From Lates calcarifer (taxonomy: Eukaryota; Chordata; Actinopteri; Centropomidae), in assembly GCF_001640805.2 (NCBI RefSeq), contig NC_066848.1, positions 10,702,396-10,766,395 of the forward strand: a DNA stretch of 64,000 nucleotides, written 5' to 3'. The notes under the pieces are model-generated. The model had not been told where the DNA came from. It did not search any database and saw only the letters and a list, made by a program, of their open reading frames with translations. Below, one piece after another: positions 1 to 28,000 of this stretch. Position numbers and translations under genes: made by a program. Each line of letters begins with the position of its first letter. Position 1 is the stretch's first letter.

Positions 1-15878
<15,878 letters not shown>

Positions 15879-16870
15879 CTATTTCCGCCACGAAAATACA
15901 GCGGTTCCTCCCGACGCGGAGCTAAAAATGTCTATCGAAATAATAGCATTCATGCGTTAAATGGTGGCAGACCGGTGTTTTAGCCATTCAGCTATGATAA
16001 TGTCAATTATAACTTCCCTCGACGTCAGTTCTTCACAATCACATCATAGCTAGCGGTGTTCACAGGACGCTGGTCGAGGAGGAGGCGAGGGATAAGAGTT
16101 CGCTAGTGTTTCCGTTTCAAAAGACTGGTATGAAATGAAACAACAAATACCGACCATATCATCCCAAGCGACACGACATTTTCATCATTTAACGGTACAG
16201 ATAAAAAATGGACAGTCAATGGACCTCATGCTTCGGTTGGCTGACCACACAGAAGTTAGCGGACCGACGTCAAGTTAGCCAACGTAGCTTTTTGCATTTC
16301 CGTTAAAAACGTTCAAAATAAAATCGTTTAGTAATGAACAGTCGTACAGGAGACTTTTTAGCCCCTAAAATTAGCAAAGAAAAAAGTAATAACATGTTTT
16401 ATCGCAACATAGGGACAAGCAATGTGATATTCGCTGTATTTTGTGCTGTTTTGAGATAGAGTTAACGGAAAAAAATCTATTGCGCTAGCATATATTTGTT
16501 TCACTGAATGAAAGCGCACTTCCATGACAAGTAAATTGAAAACTAAAGAGAAAACAGGAGAGGCTGGATGCTTTTGAGTCGATCACTAAACGTAGCCATT
16601 TCCGCTGTCGGTTGGTATATCTGTAGTGAGCTTGACACGGTTGGTTAACGGTATCTGTTTCCTGGATCTCCTCGGCAGGACGTGCTCTGCTCCGCGGCTC
16701 TGCCCCTCGACTCTACCACGCATGCTACTTGTCGTCATGAAGAGGAAAAAATGGTAGAAGTTGTTTCACGTTTAAGCCCCATTTAGACCCACATTGTATT
16801 ATAAGGAGTCAGGTGGTGCACACTTAGTGATCAGTTCAGCTAATCCACTGTTATAAAGTAGTAATCAGTA

Positions 16871-18043
16871 GTGGAACATAACTAAGTACATTCACTTAAT
16901 GTGCTGTACTTAAGTACAAAATTTCAGGAACTAATACTCTACTTGAGTATTATCTTTCCATGCCCTTTACACTAAATCTATACTTTATTACACCACAGCT
17001 GTTACACACCTTCACTAGTTACTTCACAAATTAAGACTTTTCACACAAAGCATGAAGAACTTATAAAATATGATGCTTTGTTATAGATTTAACTACCAAA
17101 CAGCATACATAAGTAAAGCTTAAACAATTAGTCAATTAATAAATTAGTACACAGACAGATGATTAATTGGAAACTACTTTAATATTCATTTAAATCATTT
17201 TTATGTAAAATAAAATGCCATACTTTTCATGGTTACAGCTTCTCAAATGTGAGGATTTGCTGCTTTTCCTTAATCATTTTGAAATTTGGACTTCTGCTTG
17301 GACAAAACAAGCAATGTGAAACAGTGGATTTTGGGTAATTGTGACTTTTTGCTTAGTTTCTGTAATTATGAAAACCAAACAATCAGTGAATTAATTGAGA
17401 AAATATTCAAGAGATTAATTCATAATGAAAATAATGAAAAAGTATTGTGCTCACATTAATGTATGAGCAATAATAATATAATGATGTTATAGCCTAAATA
17501 ACAATATACCACTTATACAGGCCACCTTTTAAAAAAAAATTTTTTTTTTTTTTTTAATTTTTACCTTTAATAGTCCTTTTCAGTTTGCAACAACAACAAC
17601 AAAAAAGTTAATTTAAAAGTACTGAAATATCATCAGGAAAAACAGGAAAAACTGAAAGTAAAAGTGCTCATTATGTAGACTTGTCAATATCAGTGTGTTA
17701 CAGCATATACTGTATGCTGTATATTATATTCAATACATAATGGATTAACATGTAAGAAGCACTTCAGTGTTGTAGCTGATTGGGCTGACATAAATTACTA
17801 CAAGACAGTTGTGTAAATAATCTTGTAACAAATTATCAGATCTTATTAGCTGATTATAGAATGTGTCAAATCAGAATTAAATAATACAAATAATAATCAT
17901 ATTATAGAATAGTATAATAATAATAATTCCCTTTGTAATGTAGAGGAGGAAAAGTATAAAATGGCATGCATTGCTCAAACAAAATACAAGCACTCAGAAC
18001 ATCAGAACATTACTTAAATACAATAACTTGAGTAAATGTACTT
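16871..18043. repeat. approx. 1.2 kb element with imperfect inverted ends
   Basis: The left end (AACATAACTAAGTACATTCA at about 16875, then GTACTTAAGTACAAA) is mirrored at the right end by AATACAATAACTTGAGTAAA and TGTACTTT. The ends thus form imperfect inverted repeats of about 40 bp. This matches my knowledge of a very common teleost non-autonomous repeat with the ACTTAAGTACA signature. No transposase ORF. The second repeat at 17122-17450 lies inside it. Confidence 0.55.
17122..17450 (+). repeat. MITE-like fish repeat, copy 3 (nested)
   Basis: Shares with the 42026-42270 copy the order: AATTAAT end, AGCTTCTCAAATGTGAGGAT, TTTGCTGCTTTTCCTT, GGACAAAACAAGCAATGTGA, and TTAATTCATAATGAAAATAA. Confidence 0.6.
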
Positions 18044-18965
18044 TAAAATAAAATGCCCCATTTGCTCACATTGTAAATTTAGGGGAACTCAAGTGTTTGT
18101 GTTGTCAGTGCCCCCGTGTGGTAAGATTAACTAATTGTTATTCTCTGCTTCACCTCCATGCTCCGGCCTCTTCCACTAGGAGGGAGCAAAGTCATTTACC
18201 ATGCTGTATGCCCGCTTTAAGTGCTGTCGGAAATCCGAAGTTCCTTTGAAATTAGGGTCAGAGTGGACGGTATAAGCGATGAGACTGCCAGCTTAATAGA
18301 CACATTGCCACAACTTCAAACATCGATGCATCTAAAATCTACCTCAACGGTTTTGTTTTGTACAAACTATTGCGGGAAATAGGAGGAACCGTTGAAGGCA
18401 GCAGTACTATTCTTTTTTCCATCCACTTTTTATGCGAAGGAAAATGTTCTTTTCAACATGTAAGCTGTTCAGATGTTCTCCAAACTCTAAGCTTGAGGAG
18501 TTTGTAACAAAGTAACACGTGAGAAACAAGAAACAGGTCCCAAACAGTCTGATTTCAATTCTTATGAGTTTCCTGTGCAGTGTCCAGCTGAGGAAACGGG
18601 ACCGCCCCGTATTGACTTGTACTGCCCCTCTTTCCGTACTTTGGCTGCTGCCGTCCGGCCCAGCCCCTCCGGAGGGGAGGAGAAGACTGACTAAACGCCA
18701 CTTTTATTGCGCTGTCATGTTTCACAAGGAGTTGAGAGGCTCCCAGACCGCCTGACAACATCACTTCATGGGTGCACTTAAAGCCTGAGTACGGAGAGCC
18801 TCCCCCTCCTCCTCCTCCTAACCTTTTTTTTTTTCCCAAGTTTGCTTCTCCTCACAAGGCAGCTCCCTCTTGGTTTTTGATACTCAGTGTCGTTTTCATG
18901 GGTGAACATCTTCTTTTGTACTCTCTGTAGTATCTCTCGGTGCAAATCCTAACTGGTCTGTCAAG

Positions 18966-19037
18966 ATGCAGCTCCGCACGGTCCTTGACGTGAATGTTGT
19001 GGATGTGCAGAAGAGAAGGAATCCCTCCAAACACTAT
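18966..19037 (+). CDS. sh3pxd2a: sh3pxd2a coding exon 1 (long isoform)
   Basis: 24 codons from ATG to TAT|GTAAGT. It encodes [14 protein letters not shown], the same length as human exon 1, so the start is well supported. This is the PX-containing TKS5-long start. Confidence 0.93.
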
Positions 19038-22000
19038 GTAAGTAGTGTCTTTATTCTGTCTTTCAGATATCATGCTGTGCAAGTAGCTGTAAATTCAGCA
19101 AACACAAGCTCCACATTTCATACCATTTGTATTGAAATTGCAGGCATGCTAACGGCTCTATAATGCAAGTCTGTAGGTCCACCACTTTGGTCCAGAGTAA
19201 AATATCTCAACAACTGTTGTATGGATGTGTCACGAAAGTGGAGGTATCCAGAGGATGAACCCCAGTGACCTCAGTAACCCCAGAATGAGGCTTATATCAG
19301 TGGCACACAGTGAAATCTAGATAGATGGATGACTTTTTAGGAGTAACTTGGCTTTAGTGGTCCTCTTTCTAGCGCCATCGACAGGCCTAAAATGAATTAG
19401 TACAATACATTTACCTTGACATATTAGACGCAAAGCAATTTACAAATGAGTGACAACACCTTGAGTGCAAAAGCAGAACTTGAATTAAGTATTAGTAAGT
19501 GCTGTAGTTGGGGTGTTAGAGTTGTTAGGAGAGAAGAAGAAATGAGATTTCAAGAGATTGTTGAAGACAGAGAGGGACGTCCCTGCTCTGATAGTATTTA
19601 GGAGCACATTGCACCTCCTTGTGTGCAGTATTTTGATTTGTGTTGATTGTGACCTAATACTTGGAAAACTAGTAACATTTCCATCAGCTCCAGCTGTACT
19701 TTCGTGCTAATTAGTCCACGTTAGCATGCTAAAATGTTGGACTAGGATAGTGAGTAAGGTACACACATGGTAAACATTACACCTGCTAAACATCAACATG
19801 AAGGCATTGTCACTGTGTGCATGTTAGCATTCTGATGCTAGCACAAAGCAGCCCGTGTCTCTAAAGGACAGCCTCACAGAGCTACTAGCAGAGTTGCAAA
19901 CTTAAAAAGCCAACTAAATCATATTTAATCATTTTTACAGTCAAATATTGTCAATGTATTTTAAGAATTACTTTTAATTACTGATGACAAAGTCTTTGAA
20001 ATATTAGAAATATCTCTTTTCTCACATGTCCTGTCTGTTTGATTGACAGCAGCTGCCAACTGACAGACAAAGTGATAATTGCCATACAGTAAATACGTTA
20101 AATACTGTTGCTGGAGAACCCATGACGTGTTCACAGAGCACATATGTATGCTGTACCAGGGAGAAAAATGCCCCTGTAACTTAATTTCCATCAGACTTTA
20201 AATCTTGTTGACTATGTGCTTCACTCTGTAGTCAGAAAGTATCAGCAACACTAACACTTTGCAACCTACCAGCACCTGCAGCAAAGTGTCAAAAAACTTT
20301 TTTTTTACCACCCGAAAGACATAGCCGTTTTCTTTGAGGTACCACATTTCAGACTGGGGTCATGTATTCTATGCCACATAACATACATATGAGCTGGAAG
20401 GAATCTGTGTATCAGCAGCAGTTCTTTAAAATAACAAGGATCATATTTATCTAATGTCTTGGAGGGAATGTACCATCCTAGCGTCTTTATGCCCATATGA
20501 GCAGCAGGAGCGAGTTTTGCTTTGGCCAGACACATTCCCATGTAAACGTCATCGATAGGAACAATAGTAGTGACCTGGGACATCTTCTGTATGACCAAGG
20601 CTGTGTATAAAGACATGAGGAAGCCCCCACCACCGCAGTAGGGGGGGTATGAGTTTGGCTTGTGCACCTGAACTGGAATAAAATACTTGCTCCCTGACCA
20701 TCTGACAGGGCTCGCATATGAGATCAAATGGCCAGTAAAGAGGTGCGTGCTCCCATTATTGTCCTTAAGACCTTGGAGATACTCAACCATGTTGTCTGTG
20801 TTGGCAAAGACATCATCATCCCCATTTAGTAGAAAGCGAACGTAGTGACAGTTTGTTTCCATCCAGTCGAGGAAGAGTATCTGTTTCAGGGTGAGGTTGA
20901 AAAATGATTCTTTAAAGTCCCATTGGAGAATGTCGTTGTGCTCTTTTTGCTCCAGTTCCAGGAGTTTGTTCAGTCTCTCTTTCTCATAACCATCACCCAT
21001 CGTTCCTGAGATAAAGATCCTTCGAATCCACACTCCATTGTGTAACCTCTCCTTAGCCCAGGTTTTACGTAGCACCTCTCGGCGGTCGTAGTTCACAGGG
21101 GAGCTTTTAATGACCAGCAGAAGGAAGATTTCTTTAGATTCATCAGCACCTCCACATTTGTCAGGGAGGTCCAATAGCGTGGGGAAATGCCGGCAGTGAC
21201 GGTAGTAGAGAAAGTCTTGAATCTCAGCAGAAAGGGATCTGAACCCTGAGATTTTGACAGCAGACAGATTTTTTTGACATGCATTTGAGATGTTTCTGGT
21301 GGGTGGCGTTCTTTGACTGCTATCCCTTTCCACATTCATTTTGGAGGTGGGTGGTTTTGCGGTCAATAAAGTCTTTACTCAAAGAGAGATAAACAACCAC
21401 AAAAAGAGCTCCCAACAGCAAGGAGGTTCCTGTTTTGGCAATGCTCCTTGAATCTCTGCTGTGAAAAATAAAACAAATTTCTCATCAACACATTTACACA
21501 CAACTTAGACATGTATTATTATATAAAAGACTAACTTACTTTCACCACAACAATATAGCAAAATGCCATGGTTAATGTTCATCTCTAACTCACAAGGAAA
21601 TAGAAATTAACAGACCTCTGTTGACACAAACTACTGAGTCGATTTCATGCTATTAAGGAGTTATAGATTTTTTAAAAGATGATATGGATGCACTTTCTCT
21701 CCTTGCTGTGGTTGCAGTTTTGTTATCAGGCAGCTAGAATGATTTGTTTGAAGTGAAGTTTGAAGTTGTTGAAAAAGGCATTGAAAGATACAAGTGTTAC
21801 TCATTGGCAGGAGACAGACATGCTGGGTTTTGCAATATGATGATAACCATGTCACACTACTTTTGCTTTACTTTCTCCTGACAGACAACAGTCTGTCAGA
21901 GGATCTTAAACATAAACATGCACATTTATAGTACTTACTCAAAGGCAACTGAACTAACTGGCTTCTTCAGCTCTGACTGGTGGGGACTAACTAGGCATTT

Positions 22001-25000
22001 AACCTCTGTAGGGTCATTTGTGGGTCTTTAGTTCACCTAGCTGTCATGTGAGTCACATAAGTCAAGGTGTCAATGAGCCTGTCTATGCGCCCTAGACTGT
22101 ACGTCTATGCTAAGCAGACGTTTTTGTATGAACATGAACATATGAACATATTAGTTTAGATGGCTAAGATGTATTTTGATTAAAGGCAAGAATTTGTCAT
22201 CTGAATACTTGAACAGGTTTCTCCAGTGGTTTTAACATCAACACTTTCTCAGTGTGAGCATGTGTGTGTGCCAGTTCTGCAAGTAATGAAAGCGTAGACA
22301 AAGGTGAGGAATAAGGAAATAATATTCTAACGTGAAACATTGAGTTTTTCCAGTGAAGCATCTGAACAGGCAGGAAGTGACTCATCCCTTTGTTTGCTAA
22401 ATGTAACAGACTTAACTGCATTATTTTTATGTGGAAGTTTTTTCTCGTAATGAACATAGTGTACGTTTTTGTGAACACTGTGATATACAACTCTTTGGTC
22501 CAAATGGTAAAAATGTAAGTTATAATCCTAATCATCATTTGCTGTTGACACAGTGTCATTATCAGCTTCATTATCTGCTCCAGCTGGCCAGCTTGCTAAT
22601 GTAACTGTGCAAATAAGGAAACAGCTTACTGGGGACAGATAATACTGCCTGGTATTACCTGTTGCCTGTATACCATTACAAAGGAAGATACTCACACATA
22701 CTGTGGTTCAATAAAAAGACCCTTTAAATATAAGAAACATCAGAAAACCAAGGGTTTAAAAAAAAATCATACATTTACACCAGAACCAGAAGAGATTTTA
22801 GGACTTACTCGAAGTTAATCAATCAATTAGACAGTGTAATGTTAGATGCTGACATATATCAGAGCATTCAAGTCTCTTCTGATTGAATAACATCTCAGCT
22901 TGTTTTTAAATATCTTTACAGTTTTCCATATCTTTAACACGAGTTGTAAAAATTTTGGTATCTGTATTTTATATATAAGAATAATTCAAGAACTTTTCAG
23001 ATTGTAGACAAATCAAAACCAACAGAAACATGAAGCACATAATCCACCCTTCATGCAACAATAATTACCTGAACATACTGGAAGACCGATGTGATCCCAC
23101 GGTAAGTATCCCTTTGATAGTCAGAGCAGCGATGATGCACAGTACAGACTGGCTGTGTAGCACATTTTGCCCTGAGTTTTGTTATTCAGGCAGTATCTAT
23201 ACAACATGCTCTGAACAAACCACATGTTTCAAATAGTTTGTCTGACGTTAGAGGAACTGCCAGTTGCTGAGAGCGAAACTGGTTGAACTTGCTGGGTATA
23301 GGCCAGTCCCTGATGATATCTCTGCTGACAAACCCCAGCATCGTTTGCCCCAAATAGGATTACACAGCAACTAAGCAACCAATCAGTTAATGACAAGCCA
23401 TAAGTTCACTCATTCACTCATTCATAAATCATAAGTCATTCTTGGTATAGCACTGTTCTTCAATTATCTGATATTGCAACACTTGAACCAATTACTTTTC
23501 TCAAATTATAATTACCATTTGGTCACTGGTTACTTACTAAACCAGTATGAAGTGCCCATTGTTTGACTGACAGGTGATCTCATATCTAAAGCACTTTTCC
23601 TTCATACAAGCGTGTGACATGTTCACTGCCAACAATTCACTTGGCAGGCCCTTTTTTCCAGGATTTTAATTTGATGATGTTGGCACTCTTTCCTCTATGA
23701 GCTCAGCCATGGTGACTGATAGATATTATTATTATTTTATTCACTACTATTATTGATTGGTGGTCCTAGAATTGCTGTTGTTATTATTAATAACATTATT
23801 ACACCTTTGGGTATTGCTACTATTATTGTCATCATAGCAACTAGTTCTTGGTCTTTCTTTCCTCTCTCCCCCCAATCTCTCCTCCTCTCCCTCTTTCTCC
23901 TCTCTCCCCGATTTCTCTCCTTTCAACCCAAAGAGGTGAGGCAAATGGCTGCACACCCTGAGTCCAGTTCTGTGAGAGGTTTCTGCCAGTTAAAAGGGAG
24001 TTTTTCTTCTCCACGATTGCCAAGTGCTTGCTCACTGTGGGAACTCTTTGGTTTCTCTCTAAAGTTAAAGTCTAAAGTAAAGGTCTCGAGTAGAACAATG
24101 GTTTGTTAGTGTCTATTACCAATTATTTACCAGGATTTTCAGAGTTTTGGTGTGTGACTTGGTGACAGCTGCCTTACTCAGGTTGACCTTTCCTCACTAT
24201 TGTTTTCAGAGAAAAAGTTAAGTTAATGTGTTGTAAGGTGGACATATTTTCTTTCTGATAAATAATTTATCTGTTTTTTTGGCAAACAGTAATAACCCTA
24301 GCTGGGGTTCTGTGTCCTTAATCTCCAACCATTTGTTGTCTGTGAAATGGTAGGAATGTGGTAATTTGAGGTCACTTGTAAAAACTCTAGTCATTGGTGT
24401 TTGAATGAAAGGATCTCTGGGAATCATGAAGGTTTTTAGAAAATTAAGAGGCAGTCCATCCAGTGGCTATTAAGATTTTCAGTGGATAAGTGAAAACTTT
24501 GATCTACCGGTGGCACTGGAGGAAAAGTCAGGGGATCCTGAGAAGGATATGAATATATGTACCACCAGTACCAGTACAAATGTCCTGCAATAATTGAGAC
24601 ATTTCACTGAAAACCAAAAATGTGGACCTCATGATTACACTAAAGGAAATGTCAGGGGATCAATTAAGTCAATAAGACTAATCCTCTGGGGACCATGAAA
24701 GACGGTATTAAGATTCATCCTATACTTATATCTGAACAAAAGCATGGATAAAAATGTGACTTAAAGCATAAAAATATCACATTTTTAATAAACAGTTAGC
24801 GTGTTAGCAGTGTCATCAGGAGCATGTTGGCATTCTAATGTTAGCATTTAGCATGAAGCATCACTCTGCCCAAGCACAGCCTCACAGAGCTGCTTGCATA
24901 GCTGTAGACTTCTTTGACTCCATAGGTCTGGTCTTGGCGTTATCTTACTGACTTGAGTAATCAGATCTGATAGGCCACGAGACATGTCTCAGCGATACTG

Positions 25001-28000
25001 CAAAAATCAATTAGTCCATCAGGTACAATTGGATTAATTAACCTGAGAGTTAGGATCAATTGCATCATCCATCTCCTGCTGAAGGAGGCTCCCAGAGGCC
25101 ACTAAACACAGGACACAGACTTTCCCTTGGGATGGAAGCTGGAGCTGATGGTTGACTGGGAAATCCCCACAAGGGAAGAAGAAGAAAAAAATAAAATCTC
25201 ATTATCTATGAGCTAAGCAACTGAAAATGCTTATCCGGTTTCAGAGAGGAAAGAAGCAACCCTTTGTCTTTTGTCCCCACTGTTCAAGTGTGACTTCCTC
25301 CCAGGGATCCTTGGCACTGGAGCCAGAGAGTGCATGGCAACTAATGCTTGTTTACATACAATGCTAGGGGGAGATCATTTCAAAAGAGATAAGATTTAGT
25401 GGTAGTGGTCCTTAGTTTGAGCAGTTTACTGCCTGAACACCCTTGTCAAATACAGACTTTAATGTTTAGAATAAAAATGTGCCTGTCAGCTATATATGAT
25501 CACCATTCATGGTAATTTAATGCAGATAAGCCCACAGCAGAGTCATAAATGTGCATTCGTCTGTGGTGTTTACTTGTTTTGAATCTGCTGTGAAGAGTGC
25601 GATTCTATTGCATATAACTGCAATGAGCTCATGGGGTATCAGTAATATGGGTCGCAAACATTTCTGTTAACGTAAATGTTGCTTAAATATTCTACATTAA
25701 ATAGCTCATAACAATGTGTTAATTTTAAGTTGTTTCCTGTCACATAAGATATATTGTCATGTTCAAACATGAACGTGTTCATGGTTCTTTTGGTATGTAT
25801 CTTGACCTCACACACCCTCGCTTTGAGCCATGCTGTTGCCTAAATTCAGAGTGTTCAGTCATGCTGTCTGTATCTAATTAGCAAACTGCTGGGGAACTTG
25901 TTCAGCCTCGCTGCACACTTTTTTTTCTGTAATGAACTGTGTGCAGAATGAAGACTGCATTTCAAACTAGTAACTGATGTCCTTGCATATTGCCACCATA
26001 TGTGTAAATACTGCCTTTGTAAACACTCTGTGCCATACACTGAGATGGAAATGCATGAGATGCAGCCATCTGTTTCCGAACCGCGCAGCGTACACAATTG
26101 TTTGTGGGCCCTTTATTGTTGAGGCAAATAAAGAATTTATTTTGGGAGAACTTCTGGCAACAGCGCTTTGTTCTGTAAATGACTGATGTCTGCCAAGGAA
26201 ATGATATTCCCATCTCAGCTTCTGTATGGGTAAACATTTCTTCTCTGTCATTATTCCTGGTGATAGATAAAAGTGCTGGAAGTTGTTGACATAATGGGAC
26301 CACCATTTGTTTCCTCAGACAGAGGGCTCTGGTGGACACTGTAAAATACAAAGATGCAGCTTTGCAATAAGAAGAAATCATTTAAAAGAACAGCCTCAAG
26401 TTTTGTTATTAAATCTGTAGAATTAAAAGTACAGTTCATACATACATTTTCTGAGGTATTTCAGTTAGGTGCACTCAAAACACATTTACAATTCAACATG
26501 CATAATTTTAATAAATGACAAAATACTTGAAAACTATTGGCCCTCCTGTTGACCCCTGATGGCTTTGCAATGTGTGACTGAAACAGACGGACTTAATGAG
26601 TTTATTTGACCCTTGGTGACCTCTTGAAGTTAAGTCAGGAGGGAATGCACTTTGTGTCATTACGACAGGTCAAGCTAAAGTGGTGCCGTGGTATCTTTGA
26701 CAAAGTGACGTTGTTCCTAATGGGCCTCTTCTGTTTGTGCTTCTCTCACTAGGTGTACCTCATCAATGTCACTTACTCCGACTCCACCTCCCACATCATC
26801 TACAGGAGATACAGCAAATTCTTTGACCTACAGGTACAGTGCATTACACGGGCAAAATAATGACACACTTTCACAGCTTCAACAGTCACACAGAAAGTTG
26901 CTAAGAAGCAGTTCAGTTTTAAATTGTATGTTAAGAATGGCCTCCTCATATTAAACTCTGTGAGGTCTGACCTGACCTTTTGGTCTTTCTGTTCAGCTGC
27001 TGGAAGGCAGCTCAGTGAAAGGTCTCTTTTAAGACTCATGCAGCCTGCTTGAAAATAGGGAAATGGGGGAAATCCAGTCAGCAGATGCAGGAAGACATGA
27101 GCAGAATGCAGAATGCAGCATGGGTTAAAGATACGCCATGGGATTTTTTCTTAGGAATCCAGTAACCTTCAGTGAAATGTCAGCACAGAGCTGAATTGTC
27201 TACACTGCAGCTTGTTATAAAGATAACAAATTCAGACATCTAAATAACCTAAACAGTAATGAGAGATTTTTAACCTAAATCAATGCCTGACTTATCAAGC
27301 ATTTTCTTGTAAAAGGCTGTCTCTGGCTCTTCCCTGACAACCCTCTCAGCCAGACTGCACTTTACAGCGCCATGGCTCTGGTGGGCTGGCCATGTTTAAG
27401 GCAGCAGAGGAAACCCTTTGTTCTCTGGTCTCTTGCTAATAGCCAGGAAAATTCTGCCCTGGTCTGTTTGATGGAAACAGAGCTTCTCTCCTGTCTCTGT
27501 AAACATTAGTCTTGTCCATAGATCCCTGCTGCCGGGGCGTGTTTGTCTGGCCATGGTAATTCGCGAAGAACAACAGTCTGCAGCTGTCTATACAAAATGG
27601 GTGGGAATAGTGTGTTTTATTTGTCTTTATAGGAACATTGTCATATAGGTGAAAGATGGAGTGTCTAGAGTGAAACACACAGACAGTTATAGACCATCTA
27701 TGAGTAGTTTTGGATTGAGCAGATGTACAAGACAAAAGCCTCTTCTCACTACTAGATAAGATTGCATCCAAACAGATGCTTATGAATATATAGATTTTTT
27801 TGTGGAAATAAATCCCAAAAATGGGATTTGCAATAAGCTTCTCACAGAAGGAGGATGTAGTTTAGGACCAATAGAAGGACCAATCCCAGAATGCACTAAA
27901 TGAAATAAGGAGGAAGTTGTGGTCAGGAAAGGGTTGGGGGTTGGGGTAATGACCAGTTTTGGAGCCTTATATTTAAGGACTGAGAGGAAGATGCTTTCCG

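Larger units (their letters stand above)
19038..26752 (+). other. sh3pxd2a intron 1
   Basis: 7.7 kb hosting the minus-strand B3GNT3-like ORF at 20305-21366 and dispersed repeats at about 19170-19900, 23935-24100 and 24440-24920. Nothing coding seen at 21500-23900 or 25000-26750. Confidence 0.7.
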
